Below, in pieces: positions 10,496 to 19,482 of a stretch of DNA of 39,964 nucleotides. Location of the stretch: positions 1 through 39,964 of the forward strand of contig MU835323.1 of assembly GCA_029204225.1 (NCBI GenBank), in the 5' to 3' direction. The notes beneath the pieces are model-generated. The model did not search any database, was not told where the DNA came from, and saw only the letters and a list, made by a program, of their open reading frames with translations. Position 1 is the first letter of the stretch. Each line of letters begins with the position of its first letter. The stretch is from Diphasiastrum complanatum (lineage: Eukaryota; Streptophyta; Lycopodiopsida; Lycopodiales; Lycopodiaceae). Made by a program: the position numbers and the translations under genes.

Positions 10496-10702
10496 CTGGG
10501 TTGCAACAAGTGACTGGTTGTGAGAACCGTCTCGACCCCAGTCACCTACCAGTAAGATATTCAATGGGTATACTGGTTTCCACAAAGTAATTTCAAAACG
10601 AGTCAAAATCCAATACCCTATACATATTCCTGCCAATACTGCCGCTATGCATTTTACAAAACATTGATGATTGATAGTATTGTGTCTTCTGGTTGCCTGC
10701 AT
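10496..10702 (-). CDS. Purple acid phosphatase, N-terminal exon (partial)
   Basis: The exon encodes about 69 residues beginning MQATRRHNTINHQCF, with a hydrophobic stretch (CIAAVLAGICIGYWIL) that could act as signal or anchor. It ends YPLNILLVGDWGRDGSHNQS followed by LVATQ. GDWGR.G..NQS is the first metallophosphoesterase motif of low-molecular-weight plant purple acid phosphatases; its Asp is a metal ligand. These are di-metal enzymes that hydrolyse phosphate esters, usually secreted or vacuolar. The exon ends at a strong donor (acccag/gtattt) just where MG.. would follow. The ATG at 10702-10700 overlaps a possible acceptor (gaaatgcag), so the exon may instead be internal, with the upstream open frame not coding. 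The other four catalytic motif blocks are not found within the window, so the gene is either truncated or has a first intron longer than 10 kb. Confidence 0.7.
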
Positions 10703-12390
10703 TTCAAAAAGCACATAGACTAAGTTGCAGCTTATGCTAATTAGATTAATCAGAAAAGATTCAGCAAAGTGTATCACAGTTTGTAAGCTTTCTTCATTAA
10801 CCCACATAGGATGAACTTGCCAGATTTTCATTAATGTGACATCCAAGAAAATGTAGTGGTCCAAACTTTATGAATATGATCAGGTTGATTGTGGTGCTGC
10901 TTGCTCTTATCATAGAAGTATTATTTTATGTGTGAATGATGTTTTTTGTGTCTAAAGAATCTACTTAAGGCGATGTCATACCCTATTTTCTACTAATTCA
11001 AAAGCATTCACAGAAAAAATATTTGAGACAAAGAGCCTCCAATTTATTCTTTCTGAGTCACATTCCAAAATGAAACTCGTTCATAACGTGCTTCTATGTC
11101 TACATCTGCGCCATTTTCAGCCTGATAAGATTGCTTGAGAACTTGAGATAAATGAGATGCAAAGAATTCCTAGAAATTTAAGTACATCCCTCTGAGGAAA
11201 GAAATAACAACAGAAGAACCAATACTTGTTGACCAGTATACCAACTTTTTTTTTGTAAAAGAGTTGAGACTAGGGTTTTAGCTCAACCGAAAATGCGTCT
11301 CCAGCTTCTAAGCACCATCTCATACAACCATACATTACTTAGTGAAACAACACAACAAGAATCCATTGTACCACTATAATAGACCAAGAGCACTAGAGGA
11401 AACTGAAAATAGCAACAATTCAAACTTCATGAAGGAATCATCCCCTGCTAGTCATATCAACCAAAATTGTCATATAGGACTAGGATGAAAATGGATCTAG
11501 ACGTGCACACGGATCCCAAGCTATCCAAAGAGACCATCGATGCCGCTAAGCATCAGCAAGAACTAGCTCAAATGCATCCCATGCTAGTCATATAGACTAG
11601 GAACGTTATATAGTTGTAGGTAGAGTTACACATTGAGATTATTACCATACTATTAGCTATCAAAAATTATGGCATTAATAAAAGTTTGTGAACGCTTGTG
11701 AAACAGTCAACCATGTAAGATTGTGCTTTACATGCATGTGGCTGGCTAGTTTATCATTTGGGTGAATCTATAAGTAACCAAAGGATTGATTGCTTCGTGT
11801 AGTTGATTGTACTAACTGCATGTATCGACAACTCTATTGTTTATCTCACTTACAGAATTCAAACGTCAATTGTACTGACTATCTAGGATAGATGACTTTA
11901 CTGTTTACCCAACAGGATTAAAAAGTAGTCAAAAGGGACTGACTACTCAAATTTCAATTGAATGAACTCTTTACTCAACAATACAACTGATTGATTCAAG
12001 GGACTGGTTGTTATGTTGTTCTCAGGGTTTCAAGACACCCAAGAACATACTTTGCAATTTTTTTTTAGAAAGTTTGTATCATAGAGCATCAAGAAAAATG
12101 TCACTCTAGCAAAAGTAGACATCAATTATTATCAGATCAGTGATACATAGTTCATTGGAAAGAGGAGCTTGAGAGCTTTTGATGCTATCTTCACATGTCA
12201 TATGTAGTGATTAGAGATGCAGCTAAGGGTGCTATTTTTAGGCAAATAGTCGTCTATACAACTTCATGCATGCTTTTGATGCAAACCCAAGCACAATTGC
12301 TAAAAATGACGACATGCTTGGTGCCTGGATAGAAGGGTGCACAAGTCTATTATGCCTATAGTGTGTTATATCCCATAATCATTATCCTTC
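10703..12390. other. Gene-free stretch upstream of the phosphatase exon
   Basis: I see no domain or mobile element here. A short phrase (tgctagtcatat) recurs near 11446 and 11582. This would be a 5' intron if transcription starts at the TATA box near 14845. Confidence 0.4.
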
Positions 12391-12394
12391 TTGA

Positions 12395-12800
12395 AGCGGT
12401 GAAGCGTGAAGTCCGGCGCCGCTCTGCTAATGCCCGCAAGTGATGCCTTTGCGGTCTGACTCCTTCGTGTATCATAACCACTAGTCACCGCAAGGAGTCC
12501 TTCTACGGTATATTTGTGGTCCCCCCATTTGTGGTGCCTTGAAACTAGTCTTCGCCACTGACCGCAAGTGGGGCTCTTTGAGGTGCATTTGCAGTCACCC
12601 TTCTTTCGGGGCCTTAACGTTCACTTTCGTAATTGACCGCAAGTAACTTGCGATACTTAGCAAACTTCTTTGCAAGACCTTTGTGGTCTCCCTCTTGCGG
12701 AGTCTGTTAGCACAAGTGACCATTTGTAGGGTCTTGTGATACATTACAAAGACCGAGATAGACCGTAAGAAGGGGTTTTGCGATGACTTCAAAAACCTGT
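12395..12800. repeat. Cluster of gaccgcaagt / cttgcggtc motifs
   Basis: A locally GC-richer block contains many related short words in both orientations: cccgcaagt, caccgcaagg, gaccgcaagt (twice), tgcggtc, cttgcgga, gaccgtaag. Spacing is irregular (roughly 60-100 bases). It looks like a decayed tandem repeat or a fold-back element. No coding function is supported. Confidence 0.5.
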
Positions 12801-14468
12801 TTTCAGAGGTATTTCTGCAGACTGTACGTCTGTACAAATATTTACACACACAATGGATGGATCTAGATTAGCGATTTAGATAAGGGATGGAGAGGATAGA
12901 AATCCAACAGGGCCTTGTTGTTATTATTTGTCCTTTAGACCGTATAATTTTGGGCCTTGGGCATTGTATAGTAGTTAACATATGTCTGAGACATTGACTG
13001 ATGTGTCCTATGGTCATTATTGAGTCTACAGCCCTAACTCATAGATTCTGAGGCCTCAAAAGGAATATACACACCCGTGAGCCTCCTTATTCATGTCTAA
13101 AGGTGACGGCTAGAGTCCAATAGCATGCTAGGGATTGACGCTATTCTATGACAAGGACATACAGAGAGATACATTTCAAAGCAAGGCAGTTGTGTGTTCA
13201 CAGTGCCAACTGCAGATACCACGGTGCAGCTAGCATTATTCAAGCATTAAGCTTTAAAAAAACCACTAAAAGGAAAATCCTGAATTCTATGTGGTAGTGG
13301 TTTTACATTGAACTGAAATAAGCATTACCTTAGACTTCAGTAGATCCATTTGATAGTGTTCTGGGTTATCTGATTACAAACACGTGTAAATGGTTAGTTT
13401 TGCATGTTTCATCTTAATCAAGACCCAGAAAAAAATATTACACCAAGAAGTTGTAACTACTTTGTTACCAACGCAGCCCAGCCATTGACTTTGGTCTGCA
13501 AAACACATCAGCCCTTGTAATTGGCCGCACCCATAGAAGGTAGATTAGAGCCCTACAACCTTTGCAAAACAATAAACTGCAAATTGACATTTTCACTTAC
13601 TGTGGAGAGGAGCCAAACCAGAAACTTGCAAATTTATTAACAAAATTAACTCTACGATTAGGCCTTTCTGACAATCTAGCTATATCTGCTGAAACATTGG
13701 GAAACTTTACAATCAAGATACAAGTACCTTCAGACATAAAATTTACACAGGTTCGGTACACAAGCAAAAGAGACTTAGAAAGCAAGAGATGCCTTCCGTC
13801 TGAAGCAAAATCAACATGGACCATAAAGATCAACCTTCAGCAGACATACAAAGAGGCTTACTTGGGAACTTAAAAGAAAACCAATCTCTTGGTCACATAA
13901 TGGCCTTCTCAAGAAGCTTTCCATTTCTCTCTTTTCTGACGTAAATAAGAAAGTATTGAAACGGCATCAAACCCTTAGCCAAAAGATCCAAAACACTGCA
14001 AGTAAGAAAGAGATTTGGCAACTTCCTCCAAAGTATATTCTGTTCATACTTCTTGTTGAGCAGTCAGACACCAATAGTTCTCAACCGATCTGTTCGAGGA
14101 CCAGAATTTGCAGACTCAAAATAAATTTTGGCTGCAGGTTGTGGATTGATCAAAAAACTGAAAATTTTTGAGCAAATTTTTGGCATGGCCTTCTTGAGAA
14201 AAAGCTTCATATCTAAATTGTAAAACGATACGGGCAAGGATAATCAAAGGAGTATCTAACAAGAAAATCAACTAGTTTTGGGGGCACAAATATGATGCTG
14301 CAAAGAATTGACAGAAGGCTGTAAAATATGCGAAGAATGTTGCTCGAGAAAAGCTTATTTCAGCTGTATGTTCCGTCTTGACATTGCTTGGAGAAGCAGC
14401 TAAAAAAATTAGAACTAAAATCTCCAGGGTTTCCTTTGTGAAAAGCTTACAATCCCAAATAAACTATG
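12801..14468. other. Gene-free stretch
   Basis: Open frames at 13562-13873 (plus, 103 codons) and 13597-13833 (minus, 78 codons) overlap each other and match nothing I recognise. This would be intron of the minus-strand transcription unit if the TATA box near 14845 drives the phosphatase exon. Confidence 0.35.
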
Positions 14469-14834
14469 CTACCTAGAAATGACCCAACACGGCTGAAAGA
14501 TATGAAAGAAAGATAATAGAATGTTCAGAGCAGATGTGTAACTTGTATCTTTACCAGTACCAGAGAAATTATTCAACTTATACATAATTGTGGCAACAAC
14601 GAACGTAAGTCTAATAAACCTAGGCATTAACACAAACGAGATTATAAATTCAAGAAATTTTGACACTTTCAAGAAATCTAGCAGCACAAGACTTGCTCTT
14701 AAACCACGAATCCAAAAAAACAAAAATGTAGACCTTTTAAATAGAAACCAGCCAACAGTCAGAAGGCAAATTGAAAGGTAAAATAATAGCAGAGATATAC
14801 GAGCGAGCATCAGCCTGGGCATGCGCATGCACAA
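14469..14834 (-). CDS. Hypothetical leader ORF just below the TATA box
   Basis: A 121-codon minus frame starts 7 bases downstream of a TATA box and begins MCMRMPRLMLARISLLLFYL, which resembles a signal peptide. It is followed by other hydrophobic and aromatic stretches and matches no family I know. If transcription begins about 25-30 bases after TATA (near 14815), the first three ATGs lie upstream of the start site and the Met at 14810 would be the first usable one. It could be a first exon, a 5' leader with no coding role, or chance. Low confidence that it is translated. Confidence 0.25.
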   Translation of the reverse strand: MCMRMPRLMLARISLLLFYLSICLLTVGWFLFKRSTFLFFWIRGLRASLVLLDFLKVSKFLEFIISFVLMPRFIRLTFVVATIMYKLNNFSGTGKDTSYTSALNILLSFFHIFQPCWVISR

Positions 14835-14840
14835 GACGGC

Positions 14841-14848
14841 TTATATAG
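14841..14848 (-). promoter_or_regulatory. TATA box of a minus-strand promoter
   Basis: The minus strand reads cctatataagc, a good TATA match, with a second AT-rich TATA-like run (tttatatattta) just upstream at about 14851-14864. The surrounding DNA changes from AT-rich on the left to CpG-containing tandem repeats on the right, as expected for a promoter facing left toward the phosphatase exon. Confidence 0.5.
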
Positions 14849-14949
14849 GAGATAAATATATAAACCTTCAAAACCGTGCATTATTATGCTTTTGTGTTTG
14901 AAGAGAAAATATTCGAGTAAAGATGCAAACGACCATGGGCTTGGAACAA

Positions 14950-15140
14950 AATGCTCATTCATGGAAGGAAAACGTCATTGTATTACTAATTACTGCAAAG
15001 AATCATGCAAGAGAAACGTCATCTTTCAAACTGATCGTACATTTTCATTCATGGAGGTAAAACGTCGTCGTTCCAGTAACTCCTGCAACGAATTTCCGAC
15101 TCATCTAAGAGAAACGTCATCTTTCAAACTGATTGTAAAT
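14950..15140 (-). promoter_or_regulatory. Duplicated block carrying TGACGT (bZIP/TGA-type) motifs
   Basis: Two related blocks of about 95-100 bases share ttcatgga followed by aaaacgtc, and gagaaacgtcatctttcaaa. On the minus strand they give TGACGTTT at 14971-14977, 15015-15021 and 15114-15120, plus GACGT near 15062. TGACG is the core of the as-1-like element bound by plant TGA bZIP factors. They lie about 120-270 bases upstream of the TATA box. Function is inferred. Confidence 0.4.
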
Positions 15141-15178
15141 TCAACGTTCAGAATCGACACACAAACAAGATAATTACG

Positions 15179-15725
15179 ATCAGCTGGATATTCATGCAGC
15201 ATAAAATGGACCGAAAACTGAGAGGTTTACAATCGGCTGGATTATTATTCATGCTGCATAAAATAGAACGAAAACTGAGAAGGTTACTATCGGTTCAATT
15301 TCTGATGCTGCGTGAAATGGAACAAAATTATACTGACAATTTTACGATCGGCTGGATTATTGATGCTGCATCGAATGGAACGGAAACTGAGAAGTTCACG
15401 ATCCGCTCGATTACTGATGCTGCATAAAATGGAACGAAAACTGAGAAGTTTACGATGGGCCCGATTACTGATGCTGCATAAAATGGAATGAAAACCTGAA
15501 AAGTTTACGATCGGCTTGATTATTGATGCTGCATAAATTGGAACGAAAACTCATGAGAGGTTCGTGATCGGCCAGATTACTGATGCTGCAGAAGATGGCA
15601 CGAGCACTGAGAAGTTTATGATCGGCTCGATTAGTGATGCAGCTGCATAAAATGGAACGAAAACTGAGAAGTTTACGATCGGCTTGATTATTGATGCTGA
15701 ATAAAACGGAACGAAATCCGAGAAG
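15179..15725. repeat. 54-58 bp tandem array, about 10 units
   Basis: The unit is approximately gatgctgcataaaatggaac, gaaaactgagaagtttacga, tcggctcgattact. Unit starts are near 15192, 15250, 15304, 15362, 15416, 15470, 15525, 15581, 15636 and 15692. Units differ by substitutions and small indels. Each carries an acgatcgg-like CpG site. The array begins about 330 bases upstream of the TATA box. Confidence 0.9.
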
Positions 15726-16030
15726 TCGCAACCACCCGAGGCAACACAGAAGAGCGATAACGATGATGGACGTCCGAGAGCGGGGAATTAGACGGGCCCC
15801 GCCATCGCCATATCGCCAAGCGCTCCCTCGAAGCTTTACAGTCGAGTTTTGCAGCCACCTCCTCGAAATAGCGATGGCCTTAAGGGCACGACATATGCTA
15901 CGCCCCGATCACTTAGATTCTCGCCACGTGCTTTATTCTCCTCGACTCCTCTACGATGCAATATACGTGGCGAAATCTAACGCTCCTTGCTAAATCCAAC
16001 TGTAGATATAATTAACCATAGAGTGCCAGT
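15726..16030 (-). promoter_or_regulatory. GC-richer block with G-box and ABRE-like motifs
   Basis: Locally higher GC and CpG. It contains gccacgtgc (G-box CACGTG at 15925-15930) and tacgtggcg (ACGTGGC at 15965-15971), both classic bZIP/bHLH binding cores. About 1.1 kb upstream of the TATA box. A chance plus-strand frame (15691-15993) overlaps but shows no domain. Confidence 0.35.
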
Positions 16031-16540
16031 AAGATTCGAAGCCTCAATACCTCAGAATGACAATCATCATCAAATTTTTTATAGAAAGGGCCCTTCCTTC
16101 ATGCTCACCAAGACTTTTTTGTTTTTTTGCATTGAATTTTTTTAAGTCACCTACCTTCTTTAAAAAAACTTCCATTTTAGTCTTTTTTTGGTGTATAATT
16201 TTTTACGCGCACCTTCCATGGCGGAAAAAAAATTTAGATGCACCTTCTAAGCGGAAGGTACATTTTTGTAAACAAAATTTGCAAACCCAAAAAACAACAT
16301 TTCGTCTAAGGAGGCTGCAAAGCATTTTCTTCACAAAAATGAAAAAAATGATTTTATTGAGATGGGAGGGTTGCCCTCGAGGCACTTCCACTAAGGAACG
16401 AACTTGGGTCGAGGTGGAAGGGTCAAAGAGGAGGACCTTCCCTATCGTAAAAACAAATTTTTGCTGCAATTTTTAGGCAAAAGGTGCATATAAAAAAAAA
16501 GCGATTTTTATAAATGCAACTTTTGGTAAATTTCTATACA
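16031..16540. other. T-rich and A-rich stretch with weak inverted repeats
   Basis: Contains several cacctt/aaggtg words in inverted arrangement (for example gatgcacctt near 16234 and aaaggtgcat near 16480). It may be a decayed fold-back element. Overlapping frames at 16057-16476 (plus) and 16203-16469 (minus) show no domain. Confidence 0.3.
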
Positions 16541-17061
16541 TCACGAGAATCTTTTAATAGGTTATGGAAGAAGTCTCTTGACCTTCCATAAGCCTATGAA
16601 GGTTCTTTAACTCATCTAGGCCTCTCTCTTGTTTGTTATACTTATGCTCTAGTGTGGCCACTAGTGTATAGAGTGTTTTCTTCTGTGTAGCATGCTTAGG
16701 GTTTGGATCTCGCTTATGGTATGGGACATAAGTAGGGTTTGGATCTTGAGTATGCTATGGTTTGTGGTGGTATGATTGTGATTAGTTATTGGTTAGCAAG
16801 GGGGTGCTAGATTAGACAAGTTGTAGGATTGCATGTGCTAGCTAGCTATGGTTGGGTGGTGAATACTTGAGGCCAGTTGTTATATACCTTTGTGAGTAAG
16901 ATTAGGGACACAGGTGGAGGAGAGATTTATGGAGGCTTGAAGATCCTTACTTGCAGGTGGAGGCATCCTAGCTTAGAGTTGGGGAGTATCTTGGAGCTTG
17001 CAGGTTACTTGGAGGACCTTTGGAGGCACTACCTTTCGATTAGGAGGACTTCTTGACTTCA
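16541..17061 (+). mobile_element. 5' LTR (3' part) of a Ty3-gypsy element
   Basis: A non-coding segment lies immediately upstream of a primer binding site. It probably ends ...gacttca near 17061. The left boundary cannot be set because no second copy is present. Confidence 0.5.
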
Positions 17062-17071
17062 TTTGTAAAAG

Positions 17072-17084
17072 TGGTATCAGAGCT
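17072..17084 (+). other. Primer binding site (initiator tRNA-Met)
   Basis: tggtatcagagct is complementary to the 3' end of plant initiator tRNA-Met, the commonest primer for plant LTR retrotransposons. It lies about 10 bases after the proposed LTR end and 1.07 kb before the gag start at 18157. Confidence 0.85.
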
Positions 17085-18156
17085 AGACAAAGGATGGTAA
17101 CCTTTCTAACACTCTGCAAGTTCTATAAAGATCACAAACTAAACTTCTTTTGGGAAAGATTATTGGCTTTTCCAGTAAAAGAAAGCTTGTATTTGAAGTA
17201 CCCAATGAATCTAGTTCTCTTGATAAAGAGTAGTGATGCTTATAGAATTGTTTAGGAGCTGATTTTTTATATGTTGGAGAAGTTTTAAAGTGGGCTTTTG
17301 TTTTTAAATCTTTTTGAAAAAAGATTTGTGGAATGGTTAGAGGAAGTCTTCCTCTACATTCACACAAAAAAAAAAAAAATGCAAAAAGATTGATTCTAGT
17401 TATGTGTTATGATCAAAACTAGTGTTTTTTTTTGCATAAATGAGGTGTTTAAGCTTTTGATTTTCATTTTGAAGTTCTGTTTTTCAGATCTGTAGATCTG
17501 AAAATCAGGTATGAAAAGTGAAGTTTTCATAAATACTTCATCAGTTACACCTTTCTACCTACTAGCTTCATGAAAATGGCAATGTAGGAAGGAAAAGGTA
17601 GAGTAACTTTATGCATTAAAAAGGTAGGAAGGAAGAGGTAGTGTAACTTTATGCATAGAAAAGGTTTTGAAGTTCTATTTTTTGTCATTTTGAAGTTCTG
17701 ATTTTCAAACCTGTAAATCTGAAAAACAGATCTGAAAAATGAAGTTTTCATAGAACTTCATTGATTTTCCATTTCTAGTCACTAGTTTCATGGATTTGAA
17801 GAACTAGGAAAGTGAGAAATGTGAAAATTTGTGTTGAATTTGAAATGACAAATGGAAATGGAATTGGAATGGGAACTTTATGTAAACATTAGCTTGAAGT
17901 AGTTAATTGAAGTTTAAATAAAGATTCGTTTTGATTTTTGCTTTGGATTAAGGCAAAAGTAGGAAATTGCTTGGTGTAGTTTTCTCTTAAGCTTGGATTG
18001 AGCTTGCAAAAAGTAGGCTTGGATTGAGCTTACAAACAATAAGAGGTAAATGCTTTTATTTGCATTGGATTATGCAAGAATTGAAGCATTTCTATCATTC
18101 TAATTAGAATTATTGTTGTTGTATTTGCATAATAGAAAAACACACAAGCAACCCCA
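17085..18156 (+). mobile_element. Long untranslated leader of the gypsy element, with internal repeats
   Basis: No long frame is consistent with gag. Direct repeats occur: gtaggaaggaaaaggtagag (from 17583) and gtaggaaggaagaggtagtg (from 17622), each followed by taactttatgcat; a gaagttctg...atgaagttttcata block near 17472-17532 and again near 17692-17752; and ggcttggattgagctt twice near 17990-18030. Confidence 0.6.
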
Positions 18157-18555
18157 ATGGATCAAACCAATGAAAACCCATCATTTGATCTATCAAACCC
18201 ATCCAATGTGGCACAAGCTCTTGAACTTTTATACCAACAAATTCAAGCCACTAATAGAAAGGTTCTTGAAACTAATCAAAGGAACCAAGACTTAGAGTCT
18301 AGGTTAGCCAACCAGAAGAAGCATATAGTTCCACCTCCCGTAAAATTGTTTAAGGGGGAGAAGAAAGATAGGAACTTGCAAGTGGTAAGTTCATGGATTA
18401 ATATATGGAAGAAATACTTTGGCATGAAGGAATTCCCTGAATGTGAAAAATTGTCCACTATAATTATGTTCCTTGAAGGAAAAGCCTTACTATGGTGGGG
18501 TGACCTAGTTGCAAAAGGCAATCAACCTTGTACATGTGTTGTGTCTTCTTCGTAG
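18157..18555 (+). pseudogene. Ty3-gypsy gag, N-terminal part, truncated
   Basis: The frame starts MDQTNENPSFDLSNPSNVAQ, has a coiled-coil-like ALELLYQQIQATNRKVLETN segment, then the retrotransposon gag core: VKLFKGEKKDRNLQVVSSWI, YFGMKEFPECEKLSTIIMFL and EGKALLWWGDLVAKGNQP. The W....YF, L.G.A..WW pattern is diagnostic. Similarity ends near 18522, where the sequence passes into DNA leading to the GA tracts; the stop at 18553-18555 is beyond the gag core. Gag would form the particle shell in which reverse transcription occurs. Only the first third of a normal gag is left. Confidence 0.8.
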
Positions 18556-18609
18556 TAGGGTTCGAACGCTGGGAGCGTCAACCCCGCCTTCACCTGCATA
18601 GCAAAAGAG

Positions 18610-18611
<2 letters not shown>

Positions 18612-18684
<73 letters not shown>
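18612..18684. repeat. (GA)n microsatellite
   Basis: About 73 bases of GA dinucleotides. Confidence 0.98.
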
Positions 18685-18689
<5 letters not shown>

Positions 18690-18751
18690 ATGCCTAGGTT
18701 GAGAAAGGCTTTGGGGGCTTGAGCACCTACCCAAAGCTATTCGATCCCAAT

Positions 18752-18753
<2 letters not shown>

Positions 18754-18841
<88 letters not shown>
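18754..18841. repeat. (GA)n microsatellite
   Basis: About 88 bases of GA, 70 bases after the previous tract. The spacer includes gagaaaggctttgggggctt and ctattcgatccc. Confidence 0.98.
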
Positions 18842-18845
<4 letters not shown>

Positions 18846-19482
18846 GTGGAGAAAACAAGAGAGCTTCCTCCTTAGATTGAGAATACAAATGGTGCCCTTT
18901 TATTCTTGGGGAGGCCCTTGTCCCATTCATTCTATTGGCTATTTGAAATGGCAAGGATTGCAATCCTAGCCATTCTAAAGAAACACAAAAGATCTAGTGG
19001 TGCACAAAGAAACACACCCCACCTACCACCATTTGACTTTGACTCAACCTTGTAACTTAGACTTTGGCCTTTAACTTATTTTATTTGCACCTAAGGCCCA
19101 AGTCACTAGGAAACAACTTAAACTATTTAACTAGTGTGCTCATTGGACTGGGCTTATACATGCAAGACGCCAGTGCCTCGCACTTATTGCTCTACTATAC
19201 TGTGGCAGGGCCCACTTAGCAAGGCTTGGCCAATAGTAGTTTTAGTGGTGGGACCCACTAATTTATTATTGTACAAGAAATACCCACAACAGGGTCCTCG
19301 ACCCAAATTAGTGCCAGTCCCTCGGCACTATGCATGCATTTGTGGTGGAGGAGCGATGTTGTCGGTTTGTTTATTGTTGGGACATGGATGTTTCAGAAAG
19401 AACGTGGATATAACTCGCTTACGTAAAACTTGAGGCTTTATTTGATGATGGCAATCAGCAAGAACGTGGACTTGCCAAATTT
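18842..19482. other. Non-coding DNA with a dispersed repeat shared with 34204-34330
   Basis: No coding frame. 18950-19040 closely resembles 34242-34330: both contain ggatt.aatccta, aaagaaacaca and accccacctaccacca in the same order and spacing. The rest may be LTR or UTR of the minus-strand gag element. Confidence 0.5.

Noticed and set aside
12395-12800. CRISPR-like array suggested by repeated short words
   Set aside because: Words occur in both orientations with irregular spacing and variable sequence, in a plant nuclear context.
13562-13873. 103-codon plus frame
   Set aside because: An equally open antisense frame exists, there is no recognisable motif, and it lies in a probable intron.
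15691-15993. 100-codon plus-strand frame rich in Arg
   Set aside because: It starts inside the tandem array, has no domain, and is better explained as GC-rich promoter DNA.
16057-16476. Overlapping plus and minus frames of 139 and 88 codons
   Set aside because: They follow T-runs and A-runs, have biased composition (Phe/Lys), and no domain.
18557-18568. Possible tRNA gene at gggttcgaacgc
   Set aside because: Only the B-box-like loop is present; no acceptor stem or anticodon arm can be folded around it.
18522-18963. Frames with long Ser-Leu runs over the GA tracts
   Set aside because: Pure microsatellite translation, not protein.
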